Below, one piece after another: positions 8,963 through 17,697 of a stretch of 64,000 bases of DNA (position 1 is its first letter; each line of letters starts with the position of its first letter). Source of the stretch: Phycisphaerae bacterium. GTDB lineage: Bacteria > Planctomycetota > Phycisphaerae > Phycisphaerales > UBA1924. The position numbers and the translations under genes were made by a program. Location of the stretch: contig JAUILU010000002.1 of the NCBI GenBank assembly GCA_030432905.1, forward strand, positions 386,084 through 450,083. The letters run 5' to 3'. The notes below the pieces were generated by a model. The model did no database searches. It was not told the origin of the DNA and was given only the letters and a program-made list of their open reading frames with translations.

Positions 8963-9376
8963 ATGAGACGCGCAGCACATGACATCGAGGATCGGCTCCG
9001 GCGGGACGTACCCGGCGAGGTTGAGGCGCCGGCGTGGGTGCGCACGCGTGTGATGTCGCGTGTCGAGGATGAGCCGCAGACTGGTTCGGTTGATCTGCCC
9101 TCGCGCGTGTCGCGATTGATGGCGGGCGCACTCGGCGCGGCTTCGCTTGCCGTGATCGCGCTCGGGATCGTGCTCTGGCAGTCGCCGACGGTGGCGGATG
9201 ACGCGGGCTGGGAATCGACGGGGCCTGTGCCTCTTGATCTTTCGTTCACGACGAAGATCAGCACGCCGACGCTGCTTCAGGACGAGGCGAAGCGGATTCA
9301 GGACGACATGGTTCAGCTGACGAGTGTGGTTCGGGTGCCTCTGAGCAAGCTGCGTGAGGCGGTCGAGCGGTACTGA
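8963..9376 (+). CDS. Probable anti-sigma-like single-pass membrane protein
   Basis: 137 residues, starting 3 bases after the sigma-factor stop, so translationally linked. A charged N-terminal cytoplasmic part (about 1-48) precedes one membrane helix (LMAGALGAASLAVIALGIVL, about 51-72) and a short outer part ending in a helical segment. The layout and position fit an anti-sigma factor, but the zinc-type HxxxCxxC motif is absent, so the call rests on context. Confidence 0.5.
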   Translation: MRRAAHDIEDRLRRDVPGEVEAPAWVRTRVMSRVEDEPQTGSVDLPSRVSRLMAGALGAASLAVIALGIVLWQSPTVADDAGWESTGPVPLDLSFTTKISTPTLLQDEAKRIQDDMVQLTSVVRVPLSKLREAVERY

Positions 9377-9406
9377 GCCAGGAGCCGGCGGGGGCTATCC
9401 TCGTCA

Positions 9407-10486
9407 ATGGAAACAGCTGATGTAGCGGTGGTCGGCGGCGGGCCGATCGGTCTCGAACTCAACGCGGCGCTTGTGAACGCGGGCAAGAGCGTTGCGCACT
9501 ACGAAGCGGGCGCGGTCGGCCACACGTTTGGCTGGTGGGCGCCCAAGACGAAATTCTTTTCCAGCCCGGAGCGGATCGCGATCTGCGGCGTGCCTCTGGT
9601 CACTCCCGATCAGGGCAAGGCCTCGCAGGAGCAGTACCGGAGCTATCTGGTCGGTGTGATGCAGCAGTTCGAGCTCGCGGTTCGGACGTTTACGCGCGTT
9701 GAAACCATTGAGAAAGACGGCGGTGGTTTCGTCGTGCGGAGCCGGCGCAGCGCAGACGGGGTCGGCGGGCCGGGTTGCGCTGGCGCGGCGTTCGGTGATC
9801 AGGTCGATACGGTGCGCGTGAAGGATGTGGTGCTGGCGATCGGGAACATGCACCAGGCGAGGATGATCGGCTGCGAGAACGAGGATGCGCCGAACGTGAG
9901 CCACTATCTGGAGGACGTGCAGCGGTACGTCGGCAGGCGGGTGGTGATCGTCGGCGGGAAGAACTCGGCGGCGGAGGCGGCGATCAGGCTCTACCGCGCG
10001 GGCGCGCACGTCACGATGTGCTACCGCGGCGATGAGTTCGACGCGGGGCGGATCAAGTACTGGGTGCTGCCTGAGCTGCTTTGGCTGATCGAGAAGGGGC
10101 GGATCGCGCTCAAGACAAGTGTGAACGTGGTGCGCGTGGGCGAGGACTCGGTCACGCTGGACACGGGCGAGTCTGTTGTAGCGGACGATGTGTTGATGCT
10201 GACCGGCTATGTGCAGGACAAGGGCCTGTTTGAGCAGCTCGGCGTCGAGTTGACCTGTGATGAGATCGAGCGGCCTGTCTTGGATCGAACGACGATGCTG
10301 TCGTCGGTGCCGGGCGTGTATGTGGCGGGGACGGCGTGCGGCGGGAGCCAGAACCGGGCGCGTGTGTTTATCGAGAACAGCCACGCGCACGTGGACAGGA
10401 TCTGCCGGGCGGTGGCGGGTGTGGGTGTGCCTTGGAAGCTCGACCCGGTGATCGAGGGTCTGGGCGTTGTCGATGAAGAGCAGTAA
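9407..10486 (+). CDS. YpdA-like FAD/NAD(P)-dependent oxidoreductase
   Basis: 359 residues. An N-terminal FAD loop (DVAVVGGGPIGLELNAALV) and a second NAD(P) loop in the middle (VVIVGGKNSAAEAAIRLY) enclose two Rossmann domains. The late PGVYVAGTACGG segment completes the flavin site. The order and the GGKNSAAEAA form resemble the YpdA family (bacillithiol disulfide reductases of Firmicutes) and related thioredoxin-reductase-like proteins without an active CxxC. Whether this organism makes bacillithiol cannot be read here, so the true substrate may be another low-molecular-weight disulfide. Confidence 0.75.
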   Translation: METADVAVVGGGPIGLELNAALVNAGKSVAHYEAGAVGHTFGWWAPKTKFFSSPERIAICGVPLVTPDQGKASQEQYRSYLVGVMQQFELAVRTFTRVETIEKDGGGFVVRSRRSADGVGGPGCAGAAFGDQVDTVRVKDVVLAIGNMHQARMIGCENEDAPNVSHYLEDVQRYVGRRVVIVGGKNSAAEAAIRLYRAGAHVTMCYRGDEFDAGRIKYWVLPELLWLIEKGRIALKTSVNVVRVGEDSVTLDTGESVVADDVLMLTGYVQDKGLFEQLGVELTCDEIERPVLDRTTMLSSVPGVYVAGTACGGSQNRARVFIENSHAHVDRICRAVAGVGVPWKLDPVIEGLGVVDEEQ

Positions 10487-10498
10487 GGCTGGTCTGAG

Positions 10499-10885
10499 TT
10501 ACGGGCGGTAGGTCGTGGCGCAGCCCGGGGATTCGGTGATGCTGACGGCGGTGACCTTGGCGTGAGGCTCGAGGGCGGCATCGAGGCGGCTGTGCATCTC
10601 GTTGTAGATGTACTTGGCGATGTTCTCCGCGGTGGGGTTCACGCCGCCGGCGGGCTGGTTGAAGGGGCCGATCTCGTTGAGGTTGCCGTTGTTGAACTCG
10701 TCGAGGATGGCGTCGAGAGCGGCCTTTGCGGTGTGGAAATCGCAGACGAGGCCGTCCTGATCGAGCCGATCGCCCTGGATCTCGACGGTTGTCTTGAAAT
10801 CGTGGCCGTGGAGGGTTTCCTTCTGGCCAGCAATGGAGAGGGCGTGGGCTGCTGAGAAAATCGATTGGACGGTAATGGTGAACAT
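10499..10885 (-). CDS. queD: 6-carboxytetrahydropterin synthase / 6-pyruvoyl-tetrahydropterin synthase family
   Basis: 128 residues from ATG 10885 (MFTITVQSIFSAAHAL). Zinc ligands are visible as the early FSAAHAL histidine and the HGHDF pair; CDFHTAK supplies a conserved Asp-Phe; the C-terminus SITESPG carries the pterin-anchoring Glu. Length matches QueD, which converts 7,8-dihydroneopterin triphosphate to 6-carboxytetrahydropterin on the way to queuosine and archaeosine-type bases. A PTPS-type role in another pterin pathway is possible, as no other que genes are nearby. Confidence 0.85.
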   Translation of the reverse strand: MFTITVQSIFSAAHALSIAGQKETLHGHDFKTTVEIQGDRLDQDGLVCDFHTAKAALDAILDEFNNGNLNEIGPFNQPAGGVNPTAENIAKYIYNEMHSRLDAALEPHAKVTAVSITESPGCATTYRP

Positions 10886-11002
10886 GGGGTTAGGGTAGGT
10901 GCGGGGTTTGGCCGAGGGTGTTACGGTTTGGCGAAGGTTTTGATTGTGTGAAGGGCCGCCCCGGGATGGGTGGTCTCGGGGGCAGCTTGGTAAGGATGAG
11001 CG

Positions 11003-12541
11003 ATGAGTGATGCGCCGTTGATGATAGGGGTGAGCGGGCTTCGGGGGATCGTGGGCGAGAGCCTGACGCCGGAGGTGGCGACGAGATACGCGGCGGCGTT
11101 TGGGAGTTGGCTTGTTGAGCGTGAAGGTTGGAACCCACAAGTACTGCTGGCCTCCGACGGTAGGGCTGGGTGGCAAGACATTGCAGACGCAGTTTGCGAG
11201 GGGCTTCTAAAGTCGGGTTGTTATGTTGTTGAGTGCGGCGTGTTGATGACGCCAACCGTCGGCTTGTTGCTCAACATGTACCGCGGAGATGGAGCGATTG
11301 TCATAACTGCAAGCCACAATCCTCAGCAGTGGAACGGCTTGAAAATCTTGGTTAGAGAGCATCATGCTACAGCGTCTGATGATGCGTCAATGACTCCAAA
11401 GCAACGCATTGAACATCAACGGTTAATAGAAGGAGCCGCACAAAGCTATTGCGCACCAAGCCAATCGGATGCGGCGAGTATTATCAGCAACTTCCATGCT
11501 GGCGTTGTATTAGATTGTAATGAGATGGAAACGCCTGAGGTCACACGGCTAAGTGTTGATGCGGTGGACGATCATGTGCAAACGGTGTTGTCGCTAATCG
11601 GCGAATCTGTGGACACTGATCTTGAGGAGGAATGGTTCGAGCGGATCGAAGCCATGAACATCGTCGTTGACTCTGTAAACGCCTCCGGGAGTCAGTTTGT
11701 AGCGGGGCTGTGCGATGAACTTGGTAGTAAACTAGTTCAACTCCATGGCGATGGCTCTGGCATCTTCCCACACACACCAGAGCCCACCGAAGAGAACCTC
11801 TCCGGCGAGGGCGGGCTGTGCGATGCGGTGCCGGGGCTGAAGGCGGATGTTGGGTTTGCGCAGGACCCGGACGGGGATCGGCTCGCGATTGTTGACGAGA
11901 CTGGCGCGTACATCGGCGAGGAGTACACCTTTGTGCTGTGCGCGGTGTCGGTGCTTGAGGCGATGAAGGCCAAGGGTGAGCTGGGCGAAGATGTCGTGCT
12001 GTGCGCGAATCTCTCGACTTCGCGGATGATCGACGATGTGGCGGCCTCGTACGGCGCGACGGTTGTCCGGACGGCGGTCGGCGAGGCGAACGTGGTCGAG
12101 GCGATGAAGCGGCTCAAGGCCGAAGGCAAGAACGTCGTGCTCGGCGGCGAGGGCAACGGCGGGGTGATCTGGCCCAAGGTGACCTACGTGCGGGATTCGC
12201 TCTCGTCGATGGCGTTGGTGCTGTCGCTCATGGCGAGAACGGGCAAGACGGTGAGCGAGTTGGTGGCGGGTGTGCCGAGCTACGCGATTGTGAAGCGGAA
12301 GCAGCCCCTGGCGAAGAAAGAGGACGCCCAGCCGACGATCGAGAAGCTCGCTGAGCACTGCAAGGACCAGCGAGTGGATCGGCAAGACGGCGTGCGGATC
12401 GATTTTGACGAGGCCAAGGCGTGGGTGCACGTCCGGGCGAGCAACACGGAGCCGATTCTGAGGCTGATCGGCGAGGCACCGACCGCCGAGGCGGCTGAGA
12501 AACTGCTCGACGAGGTTCAGGGGCTTGTCGATGCGGGCTAG
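11003..12541 (+). CDS. Phosphohexomutase (phosphoglucosamine/phosphomannomutase family)
   Basis: 512 residues. It is an alpha-D-phosphohexomutase: start GVSGLRGIVGESL, phosphoserine loop TASHNPQQWNG, magnesium loop DPDGDRLA, sugar loop GGEGNGGV (the family's GEmSGG-like position) and phosphate loop RASNTEPILR. It interconverts the 1- and 6-phosphates of a hexose or glucosamine. GlmM, ManB and PgcA types cannot be separated safely by eye. The gene is compositionally mosaic: bases roughly 11150-11760 are AT-richer (26 of 60 G/C at 11341-11400) whereas the 3' half is GC-rich (42 of 60 at 11821-11880), with the frame intact throughout. Confidence 0.88.
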   Translation: MSDAPLMIGVSGLRGIVGESLTPEVATRYAAAFGSWLVEREGWNPQVLLASDGRAGWQDIADAVCEGLLKSGCYVVECGVLMTPTVGLLLNMYRGDGAIVITASHNPQQWNGLKILVREHHATASDDASMTPKQRIEHQRLIEGAAQSYCAPSQSDAASIISNFHAGVVLDCNEMETPEVTRLSVDAVDDHVQTVLSLIGESVDTDLEEEWFERIEAMNIVVDSVNASGSQFVAGLCDELGSKLVQLHGDGSGIFPHTPEPTEENLSGEGGLCDAVPGLKADVGFAQDPDGDRLAIVDETGAYIGEEYTFVLCAVSVLEAMKAKGELGEDVVLCANLSTSRMIDDVAASYGATVVRTAVGEANVVEAMKRLKAEGKNVVLGGEGNGGVIWPKVTYVRDSLSSMALVLSLMARTGKTVSELVAGVPSYAIVKRKQPLAKKEDAQPTIEKLAEHCKDQRVDRQDGVRIDFDEAKAWVHVRASNTEPILRLIGEAPTAEAAEKLLDEVQGLVDAG

Positions 12542-12565
12542 GGCGAGGTTGCTATAGTTGTGGCT

Positions 12566-12817
12566 ATGGAAGAGCAGCAGTACGAAGTCGGTCAGCGGGT
12601 GCGGGTGACGCAGCAGATCCCTCGCCTGAGCGGGTCACAGGTCACCACGGTCGAGGGGACGATCCTCTCGTTCGGGCAGAGCAAGACGGGCTCTTGGTTC
12701 GCCCATTCGAAGGATCACAAGCTCTGGCTGGAACGGCTCGAACTCCAGAAGGAAGACGGCGAGAAGGTCACGCTGAACCTTGATCAGTACTCGCGGATCG
12801 ATGTGCTGAGCGCCTGA
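12566..12817 (+). CDS. Small conserved-looking protein, function unknown
   Basis: 83 residues (MEEQQYEVGQRVRVTQQIP...). The sequence reads as a small beta-barrel: VGQRVRVTQQI, VTTVEGTILSFGQ, LWLERLELQKEDG, VTLNLDQYSRIDVLS. An in-frame GTG two codons earlier (12560) is an alternative start. It follows the mutase by 24 bases and ends before a terminator, so the two may be one transcript. No known motif seen. Confidence 0.6.
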   Translation: MEEQQYEVGQRVRVTQQIPRLSGSQVTTVEGTILSFGQSKTGSWFAHSKDHKLWLERLELQKEDGEKVTLNLDQYSRIDVLSA

Positions 12818-12840
12818 GTGATATGATATAGATGATGAAG

Positions 12841-12868
12841 CCGCGGCTCTGATGGGTCGCGGTTTTTT
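12841..12868 (+). terminator. Intrinsic terminator after the small protein gene
   Basis: The stem CCGCGGCT (12841-12848) pairs with GGTCGCGG (12855-12862), including two G-T wobbles, and is followed by six T (12863-12868). It separates the mutase transcript from the capsid cassette downstream. Confidence 0.75.
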
Positions 12869-13123
12869 CATGCGCGCACGAGTTTGAGCTTCGGGCTATG
12901 TGCGCGATATGTGCAGTAGTTGCGGTGTTCGTGCGCACGGGTTTTTGGCCGCCGAAGTACCGATTTGCATTTTTTGAAAAAATTATTATTCGTTTACCGG
13001 CCTGGGCTTGCGCGGTTATTGCGTTTTTGGATGAGCGCGTTTGTGCGCACAGAGGCGCTCCGCGGGTGGGTAGGTAGAGGGCTTGCACTATTTGGCCCAG
13101 AGGACGAACGAGGAGGCTTTCAG
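12869..13123 (+). promoter_or_regulatory. Leader region of the capsid cassette with repeated GTGCGCAC palindromes
   Basis: The 306 bases between the small gene and the portal gene hold no convincing gene. After the terminator there are two perfect GTGCGCAC palindromes (12931-12938 and 13043-13050) and a related TGCGCGCA at 12871-12878. Between them is an AT-rich island around 12963-12992, including the inverted repeat ATTTTTTGAAAAAAT (12969-12983). This is the likely promoter and operator zone of the cassette, though no clear -35/-10 pair can be assigned. AGGAGG at 13111-13116 is the portal ribosome site. Confidence 0.45.
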
Positions 13124-14725
13124 ATGGCAAGTGTGGGTGGCAGGTTGGACGGGGAAGCTAGGCCGGGGGCGGCGGTGGGGCTGGATCCGGCGCTTGTGGA
13201 TCATCTGATCCGCGAGCAGTCAACGAATGCGTCGGAGCTTGAGCGGCTCTGGGCGTACTACAGGAACCCTGTTGTTCACACGCCGGGCGTTGGGGCGGAC
13301 GGGCTTGCGAGGTCAGTCCGGAGGTTGGCGCAGGAAGCGGGCTTGCCGGGCCGGGTGACGGGGGCAAGCCGCGGCGGTGGGGCGCTGGGCGATGATCGTA
13401 ACTCGGATCGACGCGAGGTCGTCATCGAGAACGACATCGCCTGGCGCATCCACGCCATGATCGATTTCTTGTTCGGCAAGCAGCCGACGATCGTGAGCAC
13501 GGCTTCGTCGGAGGCGGTGCGGGATCTGATCGACGAGCTTGTCGAGTCGGCTTGGAAGTCGTCGGGCGGCCTTGAGTTGATGCAGGACGTGGCGCTGATC
13601 GGCCATGTGTACGGGCACGTCGATCTGCTGCTGCGTGTTGACGAGGAGGCGCTTTCCAAGCTGGGTCGGCGTGCGGCAAAGCTCCGCGCATCGGGCGCGA
13701 CGCATCACGCGATGCGCGGGCTGATGCGACAGGCGGGCAGCGCGTTCCGGATCGAGCCGGTGACGCCCGGGCGCGGGATCGCGGTTTCGGATCCGTCGGA
13801 CTACCGGTCGCTCGCGGGGTATGTGGTTCACTACGAGCGGGAGGCGAACGAGGTCGAGCGTGTGGGTCTTGTGCGCCGGCTGGCGGGCAAGGACCGGGGC
13901 GAGTGGGGCAAGCGCCGGCGGACGGAGTCGTACACGGAGGTGTTCGGACCGGGCGGGCGCGAGCTGTGGATCGGCGGCGAGATGGTCGAGCGTGACGACG
14001 GCGGCGTGCTGGCGGGTGTTGTGCCTGTGGCGCACATTCAGAATCTGTCGCAGCCTCTGCGGTACGAGGGGATCGGCGAGGTCGAGCCTCTGATGCCTTT
14101 GCAGGACGAGCTGAACACGAGGCTGAGCGATCGTGCGAGCCGGGTGACGCTGCAGTCTTTCAAGATGTACCTGGCGAAGGGGATCGATGGTTTTGATCGG
14201 GCGCCGGTTGTGCCGGGCACGGTGTGGTCTACGGACAACCCGGAGGCGAGTGTCGAGGCGTTCGGCGGTGATGCTTCGAGCCCGAGCGAGGATCGGCACA
14301 TCGGCGAGATCCGTCAGGCGATGGACAAGGTGAGCGGTGTGCCGCCGGTGGCGAGCGGTGTGATCGAGGCGCGCGTCGGGAACCTGACGAGCGCCAACGC
14401 GCTGCGGGTCACGATGGTGAACCTGATCAGCCGGACGAACCGCAAGCGGGTGACGTACGGCCGGGGTGTTGTCTCGGTGAGCGAGATGGTGCTTGCGGCT
14501 GCGGGCGACGCGGGCCTTGTTGAGACGAGGCTGGGCGATCGTGAGTTGAAGATCGAGTGGCCCGATCCGTTGCCCGTCGGTGATGAGGAGCTCGCGGCTT
14601 CTGCTAGGGCGCGCCGCGAGCTCGGTGTGCCGGACGATCGGATCGCTGAGCACTTCGGGATTGTGCCAACGGACTTGAACGCTGCGGCTATTGGCAGCGA
14701 TGAACAAACACAGGAGAACGTGTGA
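13124..14725 (+). CDS. Phage portal protein (SPP1 gp6-like)
   Basis: 533 residues from ATG 13124, which has AGGAGG 7 bases upstream; longer in-frame starts lack one. In phage the dodecameric portal forms the DNA entry vertex and binds terminase. Portal-type features: NDIAWRIHAMIDFLFGKQP near residues 105-125, ALIGHVYGHVDLLLRV, EVEPLMPLQDELNTRLSDRA (stem helix region), and VSGVPPVASGVIEARVG followed by LTSANALRVTMVNLI, close to the GVPPxxxG...SGxALR pattern of SPP1-like portals. The length is typical. The stop overlaps the next start (TGATG). Confidence 0.82.
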   Translation: MASVGGRLDGEARPGAAVGLDPALVDHLIREQSTNASELERLWAYYRNPVVHTPGVGADGLARSVRRLAQEAGLPGRVTGASRGGGALGDDRNSDRREVVIENDIAWRIHAMIDFLFGKQPTIVSTASSEAVRDLIDELVESAWKSSGGLELMQDVALIGHVYGHVDLLLRVDEEALSKLGRRAAKLRASGATHHAMRGLMRQAGSAFRIEPVTPGRGIAVSDPSDYRSLAGYVVHYEREANEVERVGLVRRLAGKDRGEWGKRRRTESYTEVFGPGGRELWIGGEMVERDDGGVLAGVVPVAHIQNLSQPLRYEGIGEVEPLMPLQDELNTRLSDRASRVTLQSFKMYLAKGIDGFDRAPVVPGTVWSTDNPEASVEAFGGDASSPSEDRHIGEIRQAMDKVSGVPPVASGVIEARVGNLTSANALRVTMVNLISRTNRKRVTYGRGVVSVSEMVLAAAGDAGLVETRLGDRELKIEWPDPLPVGDEELAASARARRELGVPDDRIAEHFGIVPTDLNAAAIGSDEQTQENV

Positions 14726-15234
14726 TGCAGGATATCGAACTGGAAGGAATGGGCAGCGGTTCGTCGGTGCCGGTCGGTCAGTCGGAAGAAGCCGATGCCG
14801 AGGCGCGGGATCAGCAGCAGGATCAAATCGAGAGCGAAGACGGCGGGCGCGATCAGCAGGTCGATGAGCTCGAGACGGCGCTGGTTGAAGCGATGGAACG
14901 GATCGCTGAGCTTGAGAAGCAGCTTGCCGACGCGAGCACGTCGCAGGAGCTGGAGCGGCAGCTTGTCGAGGCGGGAGTGCTGGACCTTGAGACGGCGACT
15001 GTGCTCGCCGAGCGCAGGCTCGCGGCTTCGGACGCGACGATCGGAGAGGTCGTTTCTGATCTGGTTTCGTCGAAGTCGTTTCTGTTCAAGGCGACGAGGC
15101 GGGGGCCTGCGGGCAGCGCGGTTTCGGGCGGACCGAGCGCAGCGAGAGATTCGCTCTCGGAGCTTGCGGAGGAAGCGATGCAGACGGGAGATCGTCGCGC
15201 GGTGCTGAGGTACCTGAAGCGCCGACGGGGTTAG
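14725..15234 (+). CDS. Probable capsid scaffolding protein
   Basis: 169 residues. ATG 14725 overlaps the portal stop, with AGGAG 8 bases upstream. The protein is acidic and Gln/Glu-rich at the N-terminus (about 20-50), then has a long coiled coil (VDELETALVEAMERIAELEK, to about residue 85) and a basic C-terminus (YLKRRRG). Position between portal and capsid, helical character and charged tail are those of phage scaffolds, which bind capsid through a C-terminal basic segment. Sequence alone would not identify it. No protease domain is fused, unlike some head operons. Confidence 0.62.
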   Translation: MQDIELEGMGSGSSVPVGQSEEADAEARDQQQDQIESEDGGRDQQVDELETALVEAMERIAELEKQLADASTSQELERQLVEAGVLDLETATVLAERRLAASDATIGEVVSDLVSSKSFLFKATRRGPAGSAVSGGPSAARDSLSELAEEAMQTGDRRAVLRYLKRRRG

Positions 15235-15350
15235 CTTGGCGTCGGGTTTGGTTTCATTGTTTGAGTTGAAGTTTCTTTAGGAATCACGGGGCTTGGCGGC
15301 TTGTGTCCCTGGGTGGGGTCGGTGCGCGCCGGGCGAGGAGGTATTGCGGA

Positions 15351-16520
15351 ATGTCATTTACTGGTAAGGCAACATACGGGGCGGGCAGCGACCTGCCGGA
15401 GCTTGTTGAGGACGTGAGCGACGTTATTGGGATTGTTTCACCCTATGAGACGCCGTTCCTGAACCATCTTGGTGATGCGAAGCGTGCGGCGCAGAGCACG
15501 GTTCACGAGTGGATCGAGGACGAGCTGCTTGCAAACTCGGACATGATCAACCAGACCACGTTCACGCCCTCGGCGACCGCGGCGACCACGATCACTGTAG
15601 ACAACGGCGGGCGTTTCCGCGCCGGCGATCTAGTTCAGCCGGAGAACGAGGGCGAGGTGATGTTCGTGGCTGCGGTCGCGGGCAACGTAATGACGGTGAT
15701 CCGTGGGTACGGCGCGACCACGGCGGTGGCGCTTGCGAACAACATGGTGCTCAACATCCTGGGCAACGCGGCACTTGAGGGCGACGATGCGCCGAGCGCA
15801 AGGTTTACGAACCGCACGAGGCAGCAGAACTACACGCAGATCTTTACATCGTCGATCGATGTATCGGGTTCGATGCAGGCGTCGCGTGCGTTTGGGGTTG
15901 ACGACGAGGTTGACTACCAGAAGCAGGAGCGGATGCGTGAGCTGCTTCGCGATCTTGAGAATTGTGTGATCAACGGCGTGGCACCGGAGGTCAACCAGAT
16001 CGGCAACGCCTCTGTTCGTCGTTCGATGAACGGCGTGATCCCGATGATCCAGACCAACGACTTTGAGCCGGGCCAGGACGGGTTGCCCGACGGCGGCGGC
16101 TCTGGGAGTGACGAGCTGACCGAGGAGTTGCTCAACGCGGCGCTCCGCAGGGTCTGGGACCAATCGAGCGGGAATGTCGACACGATCGTTGTTGGTGGCG
16201 CGCAGAAGCGCAAGATCAACGAGTTCGCGTCGGCGAGCAGGCAGTATGTGCCGGAGGACACGGCGTTCCGCGACATGCTCAATGTGTACGAGAGCGATTT
16301 CGGTGTGTGCCGGGTCGTGCTGAGCCGCTGGGTTCCATCGGACACGGTGCTGCTGCTTGATTCGTCACGCATCGACGTGATGCCTTTGCAGGGCCGGAGC
16401 TTCCACTTCAAGGCTTTGGCATCGACGGGTGACTCGTTCAAGGGCCAGGTGATCGGCGAGTACACGCTCGAGATGAAGAACGAGCAGGCGCACGCGAAGC
16501 TGCAGGGTCTCGCCGGCTGA
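15351..16520 (+). CDS. Major capsid protein, SU10/DUF5309 family
   Basis: 389 residues from ATG 15351 (GAGGAGG 9 bases upstream). The family pattern is clear: SPYETPFLNHLGDAKRA near residue 30, VHEWIEDEL, VIRGYGATTAVALANN, ILGNAALEGDDAP, then RQQNYTQIFTSSIDVSGSM and a helix QKQERMRELLRDLENCVING, and a C-terminal GVCRVVLSRWVPSDTVLLLD. This matches the HK97-fold capsid family typified by phage SU10. No long N-terminal delta domain is seen, which fits a separately encoded scaffold. The frame is intact with no decay. Confidence 0.85.
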   Translation: MSFTGKATYGAGSDLPELVEDVSDVIGIVSPYETPFLNHLGDAKRAAQSTVHEWIEDELLANSDMINQTTFTPSATAATTITVDNGGRFRAGDLVQPENEGEVMFVAAVAGNVMTVIRGYGATTAVALANNMVLNILGNAALEGDDAPSARFTNRTRQQNYTQIFTSSIDVSGSMQASRAFGVDDEVDYQKQERMRELLRDLENCVINGVAPEVNQIGNASVRRSMNGVIPMIQTNDFEPGQDGLPDGGGSGSDELTEELLNAALRRVWDQSSGNVDTIVVGGAQKRKINEFASASRQYVPEDTAFRDMLNVYESDFGVCRVVLSRWVPSDTVLLLDSSRIDVMPLQGRSFHFKALASTGDSFKGQVIGEYTLEMKNEQAHAKLQGLAG

Positions 16521-16632
16521 GTGTGGGTTTGCGGGGAGGCGCTGCCGCTCGGGGGGGCGTGGCGTCGGTCCGGTGTGCGCGAAAGCGTGCGCCGGGCTTT
16601 TGGAACGGTTGAACAAGCCAAGGAGATGAACG

Positions 16633-17283
16633 ATGTTCGCGACGGATAGTGACCTTTTGATGTACGAGCCTCGGCTCTTTCTTGATGTGGTGTGGATCGG
16701 GCAGCGTATCGCGGCTGTGAGTGGGCTCGTGACTTCGGGCATCGCTGTGGCGCCTGGTGTTTCGTTCAATACCATCGGGATCATGCCCGGGCATGTGCTC
16801 AACTACAAGGACGCATCGTACGAAGTTGTGCAGGTGCTGGGCCCGACACAGCTCGGGATCTCGGTGCCGAGGGCGTCGTCGGATGACCCGGCTGTGCTCG
16901 CGCCGGATACTGCGACGACACCAATGAAAATCTACACGTTCCGTCATCAGATGGTGCAGGTGCACGACCAGATCCTGAGGATGCTTGGGATCGAGCCGGA
17001 GCTTGAGGCGCAAGAGGGCGAATCGCTCGTAACCGAATCGAACATCCTGAACCCGTCGGCGCTTCGCCGGCTTGAGGCGCTCGGGACGCTGCACCTGATC
17101 TTCAGCGCGGCGAGCGCATCGGGTGTCGGTGGTGACGCGTCGTCGTTTGCAGATCGCGCAGAGATGTACAGGCAGCGGTACGCGGACGAACGCGGCAGGG
17201 TGAGTGCGCTGATCGATACGGACGGTGACGGGAAGCCTGATGCGACGCGTCGGCCTTCGGTGATGCGGTTTGTGCGCGGATAA
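16633..17283 (+). CDS. Head-tail connector / head-completion-like protein
   Basis: 216 residues, with AAGGAG upstream of ATG 16633. It has an N-terminal beta part (DLLMYEPRLFLDVVWIGQRI; YEVVQVLGPTQLGISVPR) and a helical C-terminal part ADRAEMYRQRYADERGRVSAL leading to IDTDGDGKPDATRR. The MYRxRY...R...IDxDGDG ending and the place after the capsid gene suggest a gp15/gp16-type head adaptor. The DTDGDG stretch may bind calcium. The assignment rests on position plus a loose pattern. Confidence 0.6.
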   Translation: MFATDSDLLMYEPRLFLDVVWIGQRIAAVSGLVTSGIAVAPGVSFNTIGIMPGHVLNYKDASYEVVQVLGPTQLGISVPRASSDDPAVLAPDTATTPMKIYTFRHQMVQVHDQILRMLGIEPELEAQEGESLVTESNILNPSALRRLEALGTLHLIFSAASASGVGGDASSFADRAEMYRQRYADERGRVSALIDTDGDGKPDATRRPSVMRFVRG

Positions 17284-17294
17284 GGGGGTGAGCA

Positions 17295-17696
17295 ATGCTG
17301 GTGCTAGGGCCTGAATCGGTTGAGTTTGAGGGTGAGGTCTGGTCGGGGGTTGAGTCGATCGCGGTAGACCGGACCGCTAAGCGGGAGGTTGTGGAGGTCG
17401 GTGATCTGGGGCCGCATGTTGTGTTTGCGGATGTGCCGGAGCGGCGTGTGAATGTGAAGGTGGTTCGGCGGATCGATCGGAGTGAGCTGGAGTCTGTAAA
17501 GCCCGGCGACGAGGGCGAGTTGTCGTTTCGCGCGGGTTTCGGCCGGACGGACGCTGGGTGGTCGCGTGTGAGTGTTGATGTGGTGGTGACGCGTGTGGCG
17601 CACGACTTTACGCCCGAGGGTGTGAAGCGGGTGGTGACGATGGTCGCGGTGTCCGCCGACGGTTCGACGGATCCGGTGCTGGTCGAGGAGGTGTGA
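17295..17696 (+). CDS. Small phage-structural-type beta protein, function unknown
   Basis: 133 residues, mostly predicted strands (GPESVEFEGEVWSGVESIAV, RRVNVKVVRRID, SRVSVDVVVTRVAHDF). AAGGGGG precedes ATG 17295. The beta-rich character, size and position after the connector fit a tail-tube-like or tail-terminator-like protein, but no signature residue supports this. It ends 1 base before the next start, so the two are made together. Confidence 0.5.
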   Translation: MLVLGPESVEFEGEVWSGVESIAVDRTAKREVVEVGDLGPHVVFADVPERRVNVKVVRRIDRSELESVKPGDEGELSFRAGFGRTDAGWSRVSVDVVVTRVAHDFTPEGVKRVVTMVAVSADGSTDPVLVEEV

Positions 17697-17697
17697 G

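Noticed and set aside
13313-14707. 464-codon frame opposite the portal gene
   Set aside because: Arg/His-rich mirror frame; the portal frame has strong ribosome site and family pattern.
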